DNA of 64,000 nucleotides from Aquibacillus sediminis (lineage in GTDB: Bacteria; Bacillota; Bacilli; Bacillales; Amphibacillaceae), in contig NZ_SZNM01000004.1 in the NCBI RefSeq assembly GCF_005870085.1, positions 270,362-334,361 on the forward strand, in the 5' to 3' direction. The position numbers and the translations under genes were made by a program. The first letter of the stretch is position 1; every line of letters starts with the position of its first letter. Positions 55,385-63,721 of the stretch are shown in pieces. The notes below the pieces were generated by a model. That model searched no databases, was not told where the DNA came from, and saw nothing but the letters and a program-made list of their open reading frames with translations.

Positions 55385-55505
55385 ATTAACCCTTCTTTCT
55401 CTGTAAGTAAAATCATTATGTAAATGAAAATAATTCCTTTATTATGTTATAATACCACACATTAAACAGCATCATTCGATTGAGAATCAATTAAAGGAGA
55501 ATCTT

Positions 55506-55952
55506 ATGAAAATTTATGTCGATGCAGATGCATGTCCAGTTAAAGAAATTATCATTCAAGAGGCAACAAAACGTCGTATTCCAGTTGTTCTTGTTCAAAG
55601 TTTTTCCCATTTTTCCAATGCTCAACAACCAGATGGTGTCGACACAGTTTATGTAGATGCTGGTGCAGAGGCTGCCGATTACAAAATCATGAAATTAGCT
55701 AGAAAACAAGATGTAATTATCACGCAAGATTATGGTCTCGCTGCACTTGTTCTTGGAAAAGGCTGCATTGTCCTTCATCATAAAGGATTTATGTATACGG
55801 CAAAGAATATCGATCAATTGTTAACGACTCGACATGCAAATGCCAAAGCACGTAAAAGTGGGTACAAAACGAAAGGCCCAAAAGCATTAACGAATGAGGA
55901 CCGTGAAAAGTTTCGTTCCGTGTTCCTAGAAGTTATCGAGACAACCACGTAA
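55506..55952 (+). CDS. yqxD: YaiI/YqxD family (UPF0178) protein
   Basis: A 148-aa PIN/NYN-like fold protein. [19 protein letters not shown] at the N-terminus, [19 protein letters not shown] and [16 protein letters not shown] are the conserved blocks with acidic residues that could bind metal. Function not established. AAAGGAGAATCTT precedes the ATG. In B. subtilis yqxD is next to dnaG-sigA; here it lies near cvfB and vanZ. Confidence 0.93.
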   Translation: MKIYVDADACPVKEIIIQEATKRRIPVVLVQSFSHFSNAQQPDGVDTVYVDAGAEAADYKIMKLARKQDVIITQDYGLAALVLGKGCIVLHHKGFMYTAKNIDQLLTTRHANAKARKSGYKTKGPKALTNEDREKFRSVFLEVIETTT

Positions 55953-56001
55953 GACGAAAATTCCTACCTTTTCCAATGAAAGAATTCATAAAAAAACCAA
56001 A

Positions 56002-56033
56002 AAACCAGTTCCGAAATCGGAACTGGTTTGATT
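56002..56033 (+). terminator. Terminator of yqxD
   Basis: A 12-bp stem, AAACCAGTTCCG / CGGAACTGGTTT, closing a tight loop, then a T-rich tail. Confidence 0.85.
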
Positions 56034-56049
56034 ATTTGATATATAGCAG

Positions 56050-56200
56050 CCACATATGCCGTAATGGTTATAAGAAAGTTCTAAACCACCACTCCTCAAA
56101 GTGGGTGTTCGCAGAAACATTCCTGTCGTCCACTCTAGTTCGGAGGCATGACATTCCAGCTTCAATGTTAAACTCCCTATTACAGCATTAAAGGTTAAAA
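56050..56200 (-). ncRNA. Structured relic, possibly a second type of orphan IS605/TnpB end RNA
   Basis: The minus strand reads with local hairpins ACATT / AATGT and CCACT / AGTGG (around 56080-56175), then GGTGGTTTAGAAC. This recalls 3' ends of TnpB elements of a group distinct from the pair at 24.8 and 57.5 kb. No TnpB gene adjoins. The assignment rests on pattern memory only. Confidence 0.4.
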
Positions 56201-56272
56201 CTTAATTATCATTACGCACATCGCAGCTTGTATTTATATATTACATGCTTATGGATAAAATGTAAATGGGAA

Positions 56273-56767
56273 TTAAATGTAAAATCGATATTTAAATGAT
56301 TTTAGCAGCTGTTTCATAATTCGAAACAAACCATATCCAACCATTCCACCACTAGTATTAAGAATGACATCATCAATATCCATCGCCCCTACAGAAAAAG
56401 CAAATTGTAAACTTTCAATCGTAATCGATGTCATCATAGACAATATGGCAATTTTTATTAACCTTCTCATCCTCCCATACAGACAGGAAAGCAAAAATCC
56501 AAACGGCATAAAGGCAAGGATATTACCAAAAAAGTTATCCGTTAGTAATCCAGTATGAAAGCCTGAGAATGTAGATAGATACTGGAATATGGATGTAAAC
56601 GGGATTAAATTAACAGAGTTCATCCCTTGAACAGACTGGCGATAATGAGAGAAAAATAATAGATAAATTAATAGAGCAAGATAAATGATCAGGCAAAGAT
56701 ATAAGGTACCTCTCCAAAGAAATGTTCCATTTCGTTTCCTATTTCCCCCTTGTTTCACTGGTAACAT
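56273..56767 (-). CDS. VanZ family membrane protein
   Basis: A 164-aa protein with four to five membrane segments. NSVNLIPFTSIFQYL, NFFGNILAFMPFGFLLSCLY, and AMDIDDVILNTSGGMVGYGL are the conserved VanZ blocks. Some VanZ proteins give low-level teicoplanin resistance; the usual role is unknown. It starts one base after the stop of the 47-residue gene upstream and is probably coupled to it. Confidence 0.9.
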   Translation of the reverse strand: MLPVKQGGNRKRNGTFLWRGTLYLCLIIYLALLIYLLFFSHYRQSVQGMNSVNLIPFTSIFQYLSTFSGFHTGLLTDNFFGNILAFMPFGFLLSCLYGRMRRLIKIAILSMMTSITIESLQFAFSVGAMDIDDVILNTSGGMVGYGLFRIMKQLLKSFKYRFYI

Positions 56768-56768
56768 A

Positions 56769-56912
56769 CTACTGTTCTTCTACAATTTTCGCAATCTTAC
56801 TGGCATCCCACCGTCGGGCTGTTGATTCATTGACCTCATATTCTTTTCCTTTACGTAATATCTTCCCATTATAAGTTGTTTGTACTATCATTTGAACTTT
56901 TAACATTTTCAT
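56769..56912 (-). CDS. 47-residue phage-type protein
   Basis: MKMLKVQMIVQTTYNGKILR followed by KGKEYEVNESTARRWDASKI and AKIVEEQ. The NGKxxRKGKEYEVNExTAxRW pattern is common among short phage structural or head-completion proteins and in small Bacillus proteins. GAAGGGGA lies immediately before the ATG. It ends one base before vanZ begins. Confidence 0.55.
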   Translation of the reverse strand: MKMLKVQMIVQTTYNGKILRKGKEYEVNESTARRWDASKIAKIVEEQ

Positions 56913-57004
56913 TCCCCTTCTATTATATTTTATTATGTATTGGTAAAGTATACCTTACGTGTCATTTGATTAACAAGTTTAGGGAATTTGGGTGAATGTC
57001 CCTT

Positions 57005-57031
57005 ACAAAGTGATCCACGGTTCATATGATA
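57005..57031 (+). promoter_or_regulatory. SigK-like promoter before the glycine-rich gene
   Basis: AC at 57005-57006 and CATATGATA at 57023-57031, 16 nt apart, fits the SigK pattern AC-N16/17-CATANNNTA. It suggests mother-cell expression late in sporulation. Confidence 0.4.
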
Positions 57032-57084
57032 ATAACGCATAGCACATTAGACATTTCCCTATTGGGTAGAAAGGAGAATCATTC

Positions 57085-57435
57085 ATGTATCATCAATTCC
57101 CAACAGCAAACATTCACCCGGCTCATCCTCATGCACAACAACATGATAGACAATTCGGCATCGGACCAGTAGGTGCTGGACTATTAGGCTTTGGACTTGG
57201 ATATTTAGGTGGAGAATTATTCGATCAGTATGGACCTGGTTTCGGACCTGGTTTCGGACCAGGATACGGAGGTTATGGCTATCCTGGAGCAGGTGTAGGA
57301 TATGGATATCCAGGCGCTGGTTTCGGTCCTGGTTTTGGAGGCTATCCTGGAGCAGGTGCTGGCTTCGGTGGCGGATATGGTTATCCCGGTCCACGACCTC
57401 GCCCAGGTATAGGTTTTGGTCCAGGTCCATTTTAA
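57085..57435 (+). CDS. Glycine/proline/tyrosine-rich low-complexity protein (possible spore coat)
   Basis: A 116-aa protein. The His/Gln-containing N-terminus (MYHQFPTANIHPAHPHAQQH) is followed by a hydrophobic segment, then a Gly-Pro-Phe-Tyr-rich repeat region (GPGFGPGFGPGYGGYGYPGA type) to the end. At DNA level, short GGACCTGGTTTC-type repeats are tandem and prone to slippage. The composition and a SigK-like promoter upstream suggest a spore-coat or exosporium protein. AAAGGAGAATCATTC precedes the ATG. The repeat RNA copy B begins at the stop codon. Confidence 0.7.
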   Translation: MYHQFPTANIHPAHPHAQQHDRQFGIGPVGAGLLGFGLGYLGGELFDQYGPGFGPGFGPGYGGYGYPGAGVGYGYPGAGFGPGFGGYPGAGAGFGGGYGYPGPRPRPGIGFGPGPF

Positions 57436-57588
57436 TAAAGTAAAACTTAAATCAGTGGGGAATTCTTTCATCACCACTGATGGCTAGTAACGCAAGGAGA
57501 GACCCGCAGTCCCTCAACCACTAATCTTCTTTGGTTTTACCTTGTAGAAAGTGATGGAGCTTACTTCCAGTTACATGCGGGAATAATA
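57435..57588 (-). ncRNA. Structured repeat RNA, copy B (orphan omegaRNA-like IS605/TnpB end)
   Basis: Minus-strand homologue of 24828-24985. It begins CCCGCATGTAACTGG, keeps GGTAAAACCAAAGAAG, and ends in a hairpin with CAGTGG / CCACTG around GATGAAAGAA, then AAGTTTTACTTTA. The first stem (CTCCATCACT with AGTGGTTGAG) has two mismatches but replaces the different pairs of copy A, which is compensatory change. Its 3' end abuts the stop codon of the glycine-rich gene. There is no TnpB nearby. Confidence 0.6.
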
Positions 57589-57598
57589 TTATAGATAT

Positions 57599-57636
57599 AA
57601 AAAGGGCTTTCAACGTTTTAGGAAGCCCTTTTTTGG
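57599..57636. terminator. Terminator of the 57694 gene
   Basis: AAAAAGGGCTT / AAGCCCTTTTT (57599-57609 with 57623-57633), usable in both directions. Confidence 0.8.
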
Positions 57637-57693
57637 ATCTAGGTATCCGACAACTTAACCATAACTCATCCTCCCTTTATGCACGCTTCTTAA

Positions 57694-57888
57694 TTAAAAT
57701 ATAAATATTGCCAATGCGACTAATGACCCTCCTATCGCCACTATATAAATAAACGATAAAAGTGTTATATTTTCTTTTGCTTTATTATTGTAGCCTTCAT
57801 CACTTTTTCCACCCAACAACAAAGTGGCAACTAAAGCAATCACTGAAATAACAGCAATTAATGTTATCGAAATCCCCATATTTACCAT
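57694..57888 (-). CDS. Small two-span membrane protein, unknown
   Basis: A 64-aa protein with membrane segments at about 5-25 and 42-63, and a charged loop, GGKSDEGYNNKAKEN, between them. No family is recognised. GAGGTGATATAAC precedes the ATG. Confidence 0.55.
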   Translation of the reverse strand: MVNMGISITLIAVISVIALVATLLLGGKSDEGYNNKAKENITLLSFIYIVAIGGSLVALAIFIF

Positions 57889-58081
57889 GTTATATCACCT
57901 CTACTATTTTATATTACATTTTTTTCTTTAAAGCCCCTGTTTAGCTTAAGATCCATATCAACTCATTCTAACATAATTTTCAGACAACTATATTAGTTAA
58001 TTTAATTTAATACTTACTACCTTTGACGAATCGCCACCATTTCCAATATGATAAAAGAAAATAAATTGAAGGATGAACGGA

Positions 58082-58765
58082 ATGAAGATTTTATTAGCGG
58101 AAGATGATCGAACAATTGCTTCTGGACTAGAGTATTCGTTGCAACAAGAAGGTTACGAAACGATTCTCTGTCATAATGCAACAATAGCAAAAGCTATGAT
58201 GAACAGTAAAATAGATGAAATCGATTTGTGCCTATTTGATTTATCATTGCCTGATGGTAGCGGCTATGAATTATGTGAACAAGTAAAAAAGCTTGCAGAT
58301 TTACCGGTCATTTTCTTAACGGCTTATGATGATGAGGTCAATGTTGTAATGGGACTAGATATGGGAGCAGATGATTATATTACCAAGCCATTCCGTATTC
58401 GCGAGCTGTTATCAAGAATTAGATCGGTATTACGTCGGTACCATAAGCAAACACATTCAACCAATCTAATTAAAATTGAATCAATTCAGATTAATACATT
58501 AACAGGTAAAGTATTCAAACATGATCAGGAAGTATTACTTACTGCTTTAGAATATCGACTTTTTCTTATTTTTGCTAATCATATTGGACAAGTTCTCACC
58601 AGAGCACAGCTGTTGGACCGTATATGGGATGTTGCTGGGGATTTCGTCAATGACAACACCTTGACTGTCTATATTAAAAGGTTACGAGAAAAATTAGAAC
58701 ACAATCCGCAAAGCCCAACCATTATAAAAACAGTACGTGGCATGGGTTATAAGGTCGGTGACTGA
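58082..58765 (+). CDS. OmpR-family response regulator
   Basis: A 227-aa protein. A receiver domain with AEDDRTI (acid pocket), phosphoacceptor Asp53 in LFDLSLPDG, and KPF Lys near 102, then a winged-helix DNA-binding domain (about 130-225, TALEYRLFLIFANH, NTLTVYIKRLREKLE). It pairs with the kinase whose gene overlaps its 3' end. The start at 58082 fits GAAGGATGAACGG. The target is probably the ABC operon at 60210 through the direct repeats there. Confidence 0.93.
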   Translation: MKILLAEDDRTIASGLEYSLQQEGYETILCHNATIAKAMMNSKIDEIDLCLFDLSLPDGSGYELCEQVKKLADLPVIFLTAYDDEVNVVMGLDMGADDYITKPFRIRELLSRIRSVLRRYHKQTHSTNLIKIESIQINTLTGKVFKHDQEVLLTALEYRLFLIFANHIGQVLTRAQLLDRIWDVAGDFVNDNTLTVYIKRLREKLEHNPQSPTIIKTVRGMGYKVGD

Positions 58766-59771
58766 ATTGTTTCGAAATCGGGAAATTAAACAACTCATTA
58801 CAATACTCTCCCTTATTACTACGATTGGATTTGTTGGAGCTGTCGTATTTTTCTCATGGCCTGTTGCATTTTTTGTATTAGGTATCGCTTTCCTATTAAT
58901 GATATGTGCACTTATTTTCACCAAATGGCGCTATCGTGAATTGGAGAAGCTTTCAGGCTATTTGAGACAAATTAGTAGTGGTGACTATACCCTTGATGTC
59001 CGTGACAATAGTGAAGGAGAATTGAGCATCTTAAAAAGTGACATATATAAAGTAACCTTAACACTTGCTGAGCACGGGGTTGGATTAAAAGAAGAAAAAG
59101 CCAAACTAACCAATGCAATATCAGATATCTCGCACCAGTTAAAAACACCTCTTACATCAATGCGGGTCATGGCAGATTTATTACGTGATAAGAAATTAGA
59201 AAATGAAAAGCGATCCGAGTTTACTCGTAACATCCAACTCCAGTTAAAACGGATGGAATGGCTTGTTTCTTCCTTGTTAAAACTTTCAAAAATCGATGCT
59301 GGTACAATTGCTTTTAAAAAGGAAACAATCCATGTTGTTGATTTGATTCGTCGAGCCATCGAACCTTTAGCAGTACCAATCGATATCAAAATGCAACAGT
59401 TATACATTGAAGGTGATGAACATGCAGTATTTTTAGGTGACTTTAATTGGTCAGTAGAAGCGCTAATTAATATCTTGAAAAATTGTGTCGAACATACAAA
59501 TGAAGGTGGCAACATTAGGGTTACTTATTCAGAAAATGCCTTATATACGGAAATTTCTATTCGTGATACTGGAAACGGAATTCCAAAGGAAGATCTCCCT
59601 TATATTTTTAAACGTTTCTACAAAGGAAGAAATGCAAGTGATGATAGTGTTGGCATCGGTCTTGCGATGGCATACAGTATTATAACAAGTCAAGACGGTG
59701 ATATTAAAGTAACCAGTGAACCAGGTAAGGGGACATTATTTCAAATCAAATTTTTTAAACAGGTGATATGA
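58758..59771 (+). CDS. Intramembrane-sensing type histidine kinase
   Basis: A 337-aa protein. Two membrane helices (about 12-31 and 35-54) have only a three-residue loop (SWP) between them, so there is no outer sensor domain. A short HAMP-like linker, HisKA with SDISHQLKTPLTSM (phospho-His), and HATPase with NILKNCVEHT (N box), RDTGNGIP (G1), FKRFYKG (F box) and GIGLAMA (G2) follow. BceS-like kinases of this design sense through a partner ABC transporter, and one is encoded downstream. The GTG at 58758 overlaps the regulator stop by 8 bp; TTG at 58767 is an alternative. Confidence 0.9.
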   Translation: MTELFRNREIKQLITILSLITTIGFVGAVVFFSWPVAFFVLGIAFLLMICALIFTKWRYRELEKLSGYLRQISSGDYTLDVRDNSEGELSILKSDIYKVTLTLAEHGVGLKEEKAKLTNAISDISHQLKTPLTSMRVMADLLRDKKLENEKRSEFTRNIQLQLKRMEWLVSSLLKLSKIDAGTIAFKKETIHVVDLIRRAIEPLAVPIDIKMQQLYIEGDEHAVFLGDFNWSVEALINILKNCVEHTNEGGNIRVTYSENALYTEISIRDTGNGIPKEDLPYIFKRFYKGRNASDDSVGIGLAMAYSIITSQDGDIKVTSEPGKGTLFQIKFFKQVI

Positions 59772-59799
59772 GTAAGCGGTTTTCTGCTTACTCTTTCTT
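59770..59799 (+). terminator. Terminator after the histidine kinase
   Basis: GAGTAAGC / GCTTACTC (59770-59777 with 59786-59793) then TTTCTTT. It separates the two-component operon from the ABC operon. Confidence 0.75.
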
Positions 59800-59809
59800 T
59801 GTGCGTTAG

Positions 59810-60134
59810 CAAAGTGAATAAATTTGTGCTACGTATTAGTGGAACTTGGCCACTGTCATTGCCAGATTATCTTTATTAAGACTGTTTTCTAAAAGAATAT
59901 TATTTAGTCAAAATAACGGTAAACTTCGACGTAATAGATAAGGTGAACAAAGGAGCAATGAAGACGGTGGTTTCTAAATAACGGAATGATCCGTTTCCGC
60001 TTCCCCTCGAGAGCACGTTTTTATGTCGGAGTTTCTATCAACTAAGAAATCTTGCAACAAGAGCCTTACTAAAAGATAGGTATTTATTAACATTCCCCTC
60101 CCACTCCGCGCTTAGAGCTCAAAGTGAATAAATT
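59810..60134 (+). repeat. Interval bounded by 15-bp direct repeats
   Basis: CAAAGTGAATAAATT occurs at 59810-59824 and again at 60120-60134, about 310 bp apart. The interval between has no gene and contains a GC-richer patch with a GGAAGCGGA core (minus strand, about 59990-60020). This could be an inserted small element with target duplication, or a repeat of operator-like sequence. Confidence 0.45.
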
Positions 60135-60167
60135 GTCACTTATGAGTCACTTTAAAGTCATACTTGA
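60135..60167 (+). promoter_or_regulatory. Three 11-bp-spaced direct repeats before the ABC operon
   Basis: GTCACTTATGA, GTCACTTTAAA and GTCATACTTGA, each 11 bp, start at 60135, 60146 and 60157. The last overlaps a TTGACA (60164-60169); a TATAAT lies at 60183-60188, only 13 nt downstream, a short spacing that could need an activator. Direct repeats with one-turn spacing are the usual target of OmpR-type regulators, so 58082 is the natural candidate. Confidence 0.6.
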
Positions 60168-60209
60168 CAGATATACTAAGGCTATAATAAAAAATTCGGA
60201 GGTTTTTTC

Positions 60210-60893
60210 ATGAATATATTAGAAATTCAACATCTGTCAAAAGTGTATGGCAAAGGAGAAACGGCAGTTAAAGCACTTGATGACTTATCCTTTTCCGTAA
60301 AAAAAGGTGAATTCGTTTGTATTATTGGACCGTCTGGTTCAGGCAAATCAACACTACTTCATTTACTCGGTGGAGTTGATCGTCCAACAGGCGGGAAGGT
60401 CTTGATTGATAACACAGATATTTATAACTTGAATGAAACACAGCTAGCAATTTTCAGAAGAAGACAAATTGGATTGATTTATCAATTTTATAACTTAATT
60501 CCGATTTTAAATGTAGAAGAAAATATTACATTGCCAATGTTATTAGATGAACAAAAAGTTGATGAAACTCAGTTCAATAAAGTGGTTGATATTTTAGGAT
60601 TAAACAATCGTCTCACCCACCTTCCGAATCAGTTATCAGGTGGTCAGCAACAACGTGTGTCAATCGGACGCGCTCTAATAAGTAATCCTGCAATTATGCT
60701 TGCAGATGAACCAACTGGAAACCTTGATAGTAAAAACAGTAACGAGATCATGGAGCTATTAAAAATGTTCAACAAAACATATAATCAAACACTTATTGTA
60801 ATCACCCATGATGAAGACATCGCACTTCAAGCAGATCGGGTCATTTCGATTGAGGACGGTAAGATTGCCAAGGATGAGGTGATCCGTCCGTGA
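60210..60893 (+). CDS. ABC transporter ATP-binding protein (MacB/LolD-type)
   Basis: A 227-aa ATPase. Walker A GPSGSGKST (about 37-45), Q-loop YQFYNLIP, signature LSGGQQQRVSIGRAL, Walker B AIMLADEPTGNLD and the switch His in VITHDE. Small ATPases of this type pair with FtsX-like permeases in antimicrobial peptide export or resistance, lipoprotein transport or cell-wall sensing. GGAGGTTTTTTC precedes the ATG. It overlaps the permease start by 4 bp. Confidence 0.95.
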   Translation: MNILEIQHLSKVYGKGETAVKALDDLSFSVKKGEFVCIIGPSGSGKSTLLHLLGGVDRPTGGKVLIDNTDIYNLNETQLAIFRRRQIGLIYQFYNLIPILNVEENITLPMLLDEQKVDETQFNKVVDILGLNNRLTHLPNQLSGGQQQRVSIGRALISNPAIMLADEPTGNLDSKNSNEIMELLKMFNKTYNQTLIVITHDEDIALQADRVISIEDGKIAKDEVIRP

Positions 60894-63463
60894 ATATTAT
60901 CAACAAATTAACAACTAGGCATTTAAAAGCAAACAAACGACGCTCACTAGTAACAATTATAGGTGTAATTATTTCGGTTGCGATGATTACCGCTGTCGCA
61001 ACACTCGGTGTTTCATTTTTAGATTTATTAATTAGACAGGAAGTTTCTAATAATGGCGAATGGCACGTTCAGTATGAGGATGTGACTAAAAACCAAATTG
61101 AAGCGATTGCTGCTGATAGTGAAACTAGTGAACTGATTGTCGCAAGTGATGGCTACGCAAACTTAAACACATCTGAAAAAGATGATAAACCTTACTTATT
61201 TTTTCAAAACTACAATCATACTGGGATGAATCAATTTCCGTTAAAAGTTATGGAAGGAAGACTGCCAACCAAAGAAAATGAGATTGCTATTTCGGAAGAT
61301 ATTATTAACAAAGCAGAGGCTTCCTACAATATTGGAGATCAACTTTCTTTTGATATTGGTGATCGATGGGATACCACACAAGGTAAAACACTCACACAAA
61401 GTAATCCTCTGAGTCGTTCTGAGGAAGGAATAACAGAGAAACTTCAAATCAAAGAAAACAAAACAGTGAAGATTGTTGGAACAATTGAACGACCTAGTTG
61501 GGAACCAGCCTGGTCACCTGGTTACACTGTAATTGGCTATGTCGATCAGCAGGCACTTAACAAAAACGATGAGGTCGATGCATTTGTTGTGTTAGACAAA
61601 GTAAAAGGTTCCTTATTTGACCATGCAGAAAAGATTGCGAATCAACAAAATATCGGTCAAGTCCATTTTAATTCAGATTTACTTCGTTATTATGGTGTTA
61701 CAGATAATGATGATTTGCGTAAAACCTTATTTACGTTAGCAGGTATTATTATGGCGGTGATTATCATTGGTTCTGTCGCATTGATTTACAATGCTTTTGC
61801 GATCAGTGTTTCAGAACGTGCCAGACACCTTGGCATGCTTTCTAGTGTTGGAGCAACCAAAAAACAAAAACGAAACTCGGTCTTTTTTGAAGGAATTGTT
61901 ATCGGAGCAATAAGTATTCCAATTGGGATTATCTCAGGAATTGCTGGTATTTGGGTAACATTTGCGTTTCTTAACACGTTACTCGAAGGGGCACTCGGTA
62001 TTTCAGAGGAGTTAAAACTAGTCGTTACACCCGTGTCTGTCCTCGTTGCATCTGGTATTTCAATTGTGACGATTTTTATTTCTACCTTTATCCCAGCACA
62101 AAAGGCTTCAAAAGTATCAGCCATCGACGCTATTCGACAAACTCATGACATAAAGCTATCTAGAAAAAACATCAAAACCTCTAAGTTTGTCCGAAAATTG
62201 TTTGGCATGGAAGCTGAAATTGGACTAAAGAATGTAAAAAGAAATAAAAAACGTTATTTAGCAACAGTATTTTCTCTTGTCATCAGCATTGTATTGTTTT
62301 TATCGGTATCCTATTTTACAGACAACCTGAAAAAAACAATGGAAATGACGCAAAACGATATTAGCTTTGATATCCGAATTTCTGGTGATCTGGAAAGCCA
62401 ACAGATGGAACGGTACAAGCAGCTCACAAATGTAACGGATGCAACAAGCAGTAAAGAAATTTATTTAGAAGCATTAATAGACAAGGAAAAAGTTGCGGAT
62501 GAATTGAAACAAAGTATTCAAACGGACGATTCCATACTAGTAGAAGGAAAATACCCTTATTATGTAGGCGTTCATGGGTTAGATCATGAAAGCTTTCAAA
62601 CGTATGTCAAACAAATAGGCGTAGATATCGATGATTTTAACAATCAAGACTCACCGACAACAATTGTGATTGATACGATTTCTTATCAAGATTATGAAAC
62701 AGGGAAATTTGTTGAAACTAAATCGATCCAATCAGAAGTCGGGAGTTTAATTCCGTTATATACAATGCCACGAGGAGATTCTCCGCAACGGGATTATGTA
62801 AATAAAGTAAAAATAGGGGCACTGACCGATCAAGTCCCAATGGGTGTAAGTACAAGTGTAATCGGTGGATTAACGATGGTTGTACATGAAGACGCAATTG
62901 ACCAATTGACCACGGAGCAGTTAAATGTTAATACTACTATTTTTCTAAACACCACAGATCCAATGGCAACACAAGAATCCATCGAAGAACTAGAAGAAGA
63001 TAATATTCATGTTTACAATGTTTACCAACGAAGACAACAAGAAGAACAAATGATTTTATTCATGTCTGTCTTCACTTATGGTTTTATCACATTGATTTCG
63101 CTAATCTCGATTGCCAACATTTTTAATACTATTTCGACTAGCATTTCCCTAAGAAAGCGGGAATTTGCCATGCTTCGTTCAGTCGGAATGACACCTAAAG
63201 GCTTTAACAAAATGATAAATTATGAAAGTATTTTCTATGGAGTTAAGGCATTATTATACGGTCTTCCAATCAGTATTCTTGTTATGTTTGGTATCCATCA
63301 TTCACTTGGGTTTACTTTCGAATACGGATTTAGCTTACCATGGTTAAGTATTTTGTTCGTCATCGTTGTTATTTTCTTAATCGTTGGCTCTGCGATGCTC
63401 TATTCGATCTCAAAAATTAAAAACGAAAATATTATCGAAAGCTTAAAACAAGAAAATATATAA
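60890..63463 (+). CDS. FtsX-type ABC transporter permease, two-core
   Basis: An 857-aa protein with a duplicated FtsX core. One N-terminal membrane helix (about 18-45) is followed by a large outer domain (about 50-275), three helices (about 284-400) with ARHLGMLSSVGATKKQ, then a second helix (about 462-482), a second outer domain (about 485-710) and three final helices with REFAMLRSVGMTPKGF. Total about eight helices. Larger than BceB (about 650), so closer to two-core permeases such as SalY/Vex-like proteins. With the ATPase and kinase it forms a likely peptide-sensing/resistance unit. The GTG start overlaps the ATPase stop (GTGA). Confidence 0.92.
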   Translation: MNIINKLTTRHLKANKRRSLVTIIGVIISVAMITAVATLGVSFLDLLIRQEVSNNGEWHVQYEDVTKNQIEAIAADSETSELIVASDGYANLNTSEKDDKPYLFFQNYNHTGMNQFPLKVMEGRLPTKENEIAISEDIINKAEASYNIGDQLSFDIGDRWDTTQGKTLTQSNPLSRSEEGITEKLQIKENKTVKIVGTIERPSWEPAWSPGYTVIGYVDQQALNKNDEVDAFVVLDKVKGSLFDHAEKIANQQNIGQVHFNSDLLRYYGVTDNDDLRKTLFTLAGIIMAVIIIGSVALIYNAFAISVSERARHLGMLSSVGATKKQKRNSVFFEGIVIGAISIPIGIISGIAGIWVTFAFLNTLLEGALGISEELKLVVTPVSVLVASGISIVTIFISTFIPAQKASKVSAIDAIRQTHDIKLSRKNIKTSKFVRKLFGMEAEIGLKNVKRNKKRYLATVFSLVISIVLFLSVSYFTDNLKKTMEMTQNDISFDIRISGDLESQQMERYKQLTNVTDATSSKEIYLEALIDKEKVADELKQSIQTDDSILVEGKYPYYVGVHGLDHESFQTYVKQIGVDIDDFNNQDSPTTIVIDTISYQDYETGKFVETKSIQSEVGSLIPLYTMPRGDSPQRDYVNKVKIGALTDQVPMGVSTSVIGGLTMVVHEDAIDQLTTEQLNVNTTIFLNTTDPMATQESIEELEEDNIHVYNVYQRRQQEEQMILFMSVFTYGFITLISLISIANIFNTISTSISLRKREFAMLRSVGMTPKGFNKMINYESIFYGVKALLYGLPISILVMFGIHHSLGFTFEYGFSLPWLSILFVIVVIFLIVGSAMLYSISKIKNENIIESLKQENI

Positions 63464-63476
63464 GTTTACGAAAGCC

Positions 63477-63508
63477 AAAGGTATTGCTATGTTTAGCAAT
63501 ACCTTTTC
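63477..63508 (+). terminator. Terminator of the ABC operon
   Basis: A perfect 12-bp stem (63477-63488 with 63495-63506) and a 6-nt loop, then TT. Confidence 0.85.
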
Positions 63509-63599
63509 TATTTAACCGATTGTTGGTCTTGTTTACTATTTCCCCGTTAACAGTTTACTATTTATTCTCTAAAATGCTGATTCTCATTTTATTAAGACC

Positions 63600-63721
63600 A
63601 TTAAACGACCACCTGCTAAAGCAGGTGGATTTGGACATGAAATGTCTACGACTAAAGTCGTTGTTAAGACTAAAGTCATCTCAAAGATCAAATGCTGAAG
63701 CAAACTGAAATTTTACTGAAC
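63600..63721 (-). mobile_element. IS200/IS605-type element end with subterminal hairpins
   Basis: CCACCTGC-TAAA-GCAGGTGG (63609-63628) and CGAC-TAAA-GTCG (63650-63661) are perfect palindromes next to the 3' end of tnpA. Such hairpins are the recognition sites of Y1 transposases. The outer boundary is probably just left of 63609. The other end is outside the window. Confidence 0.75.
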
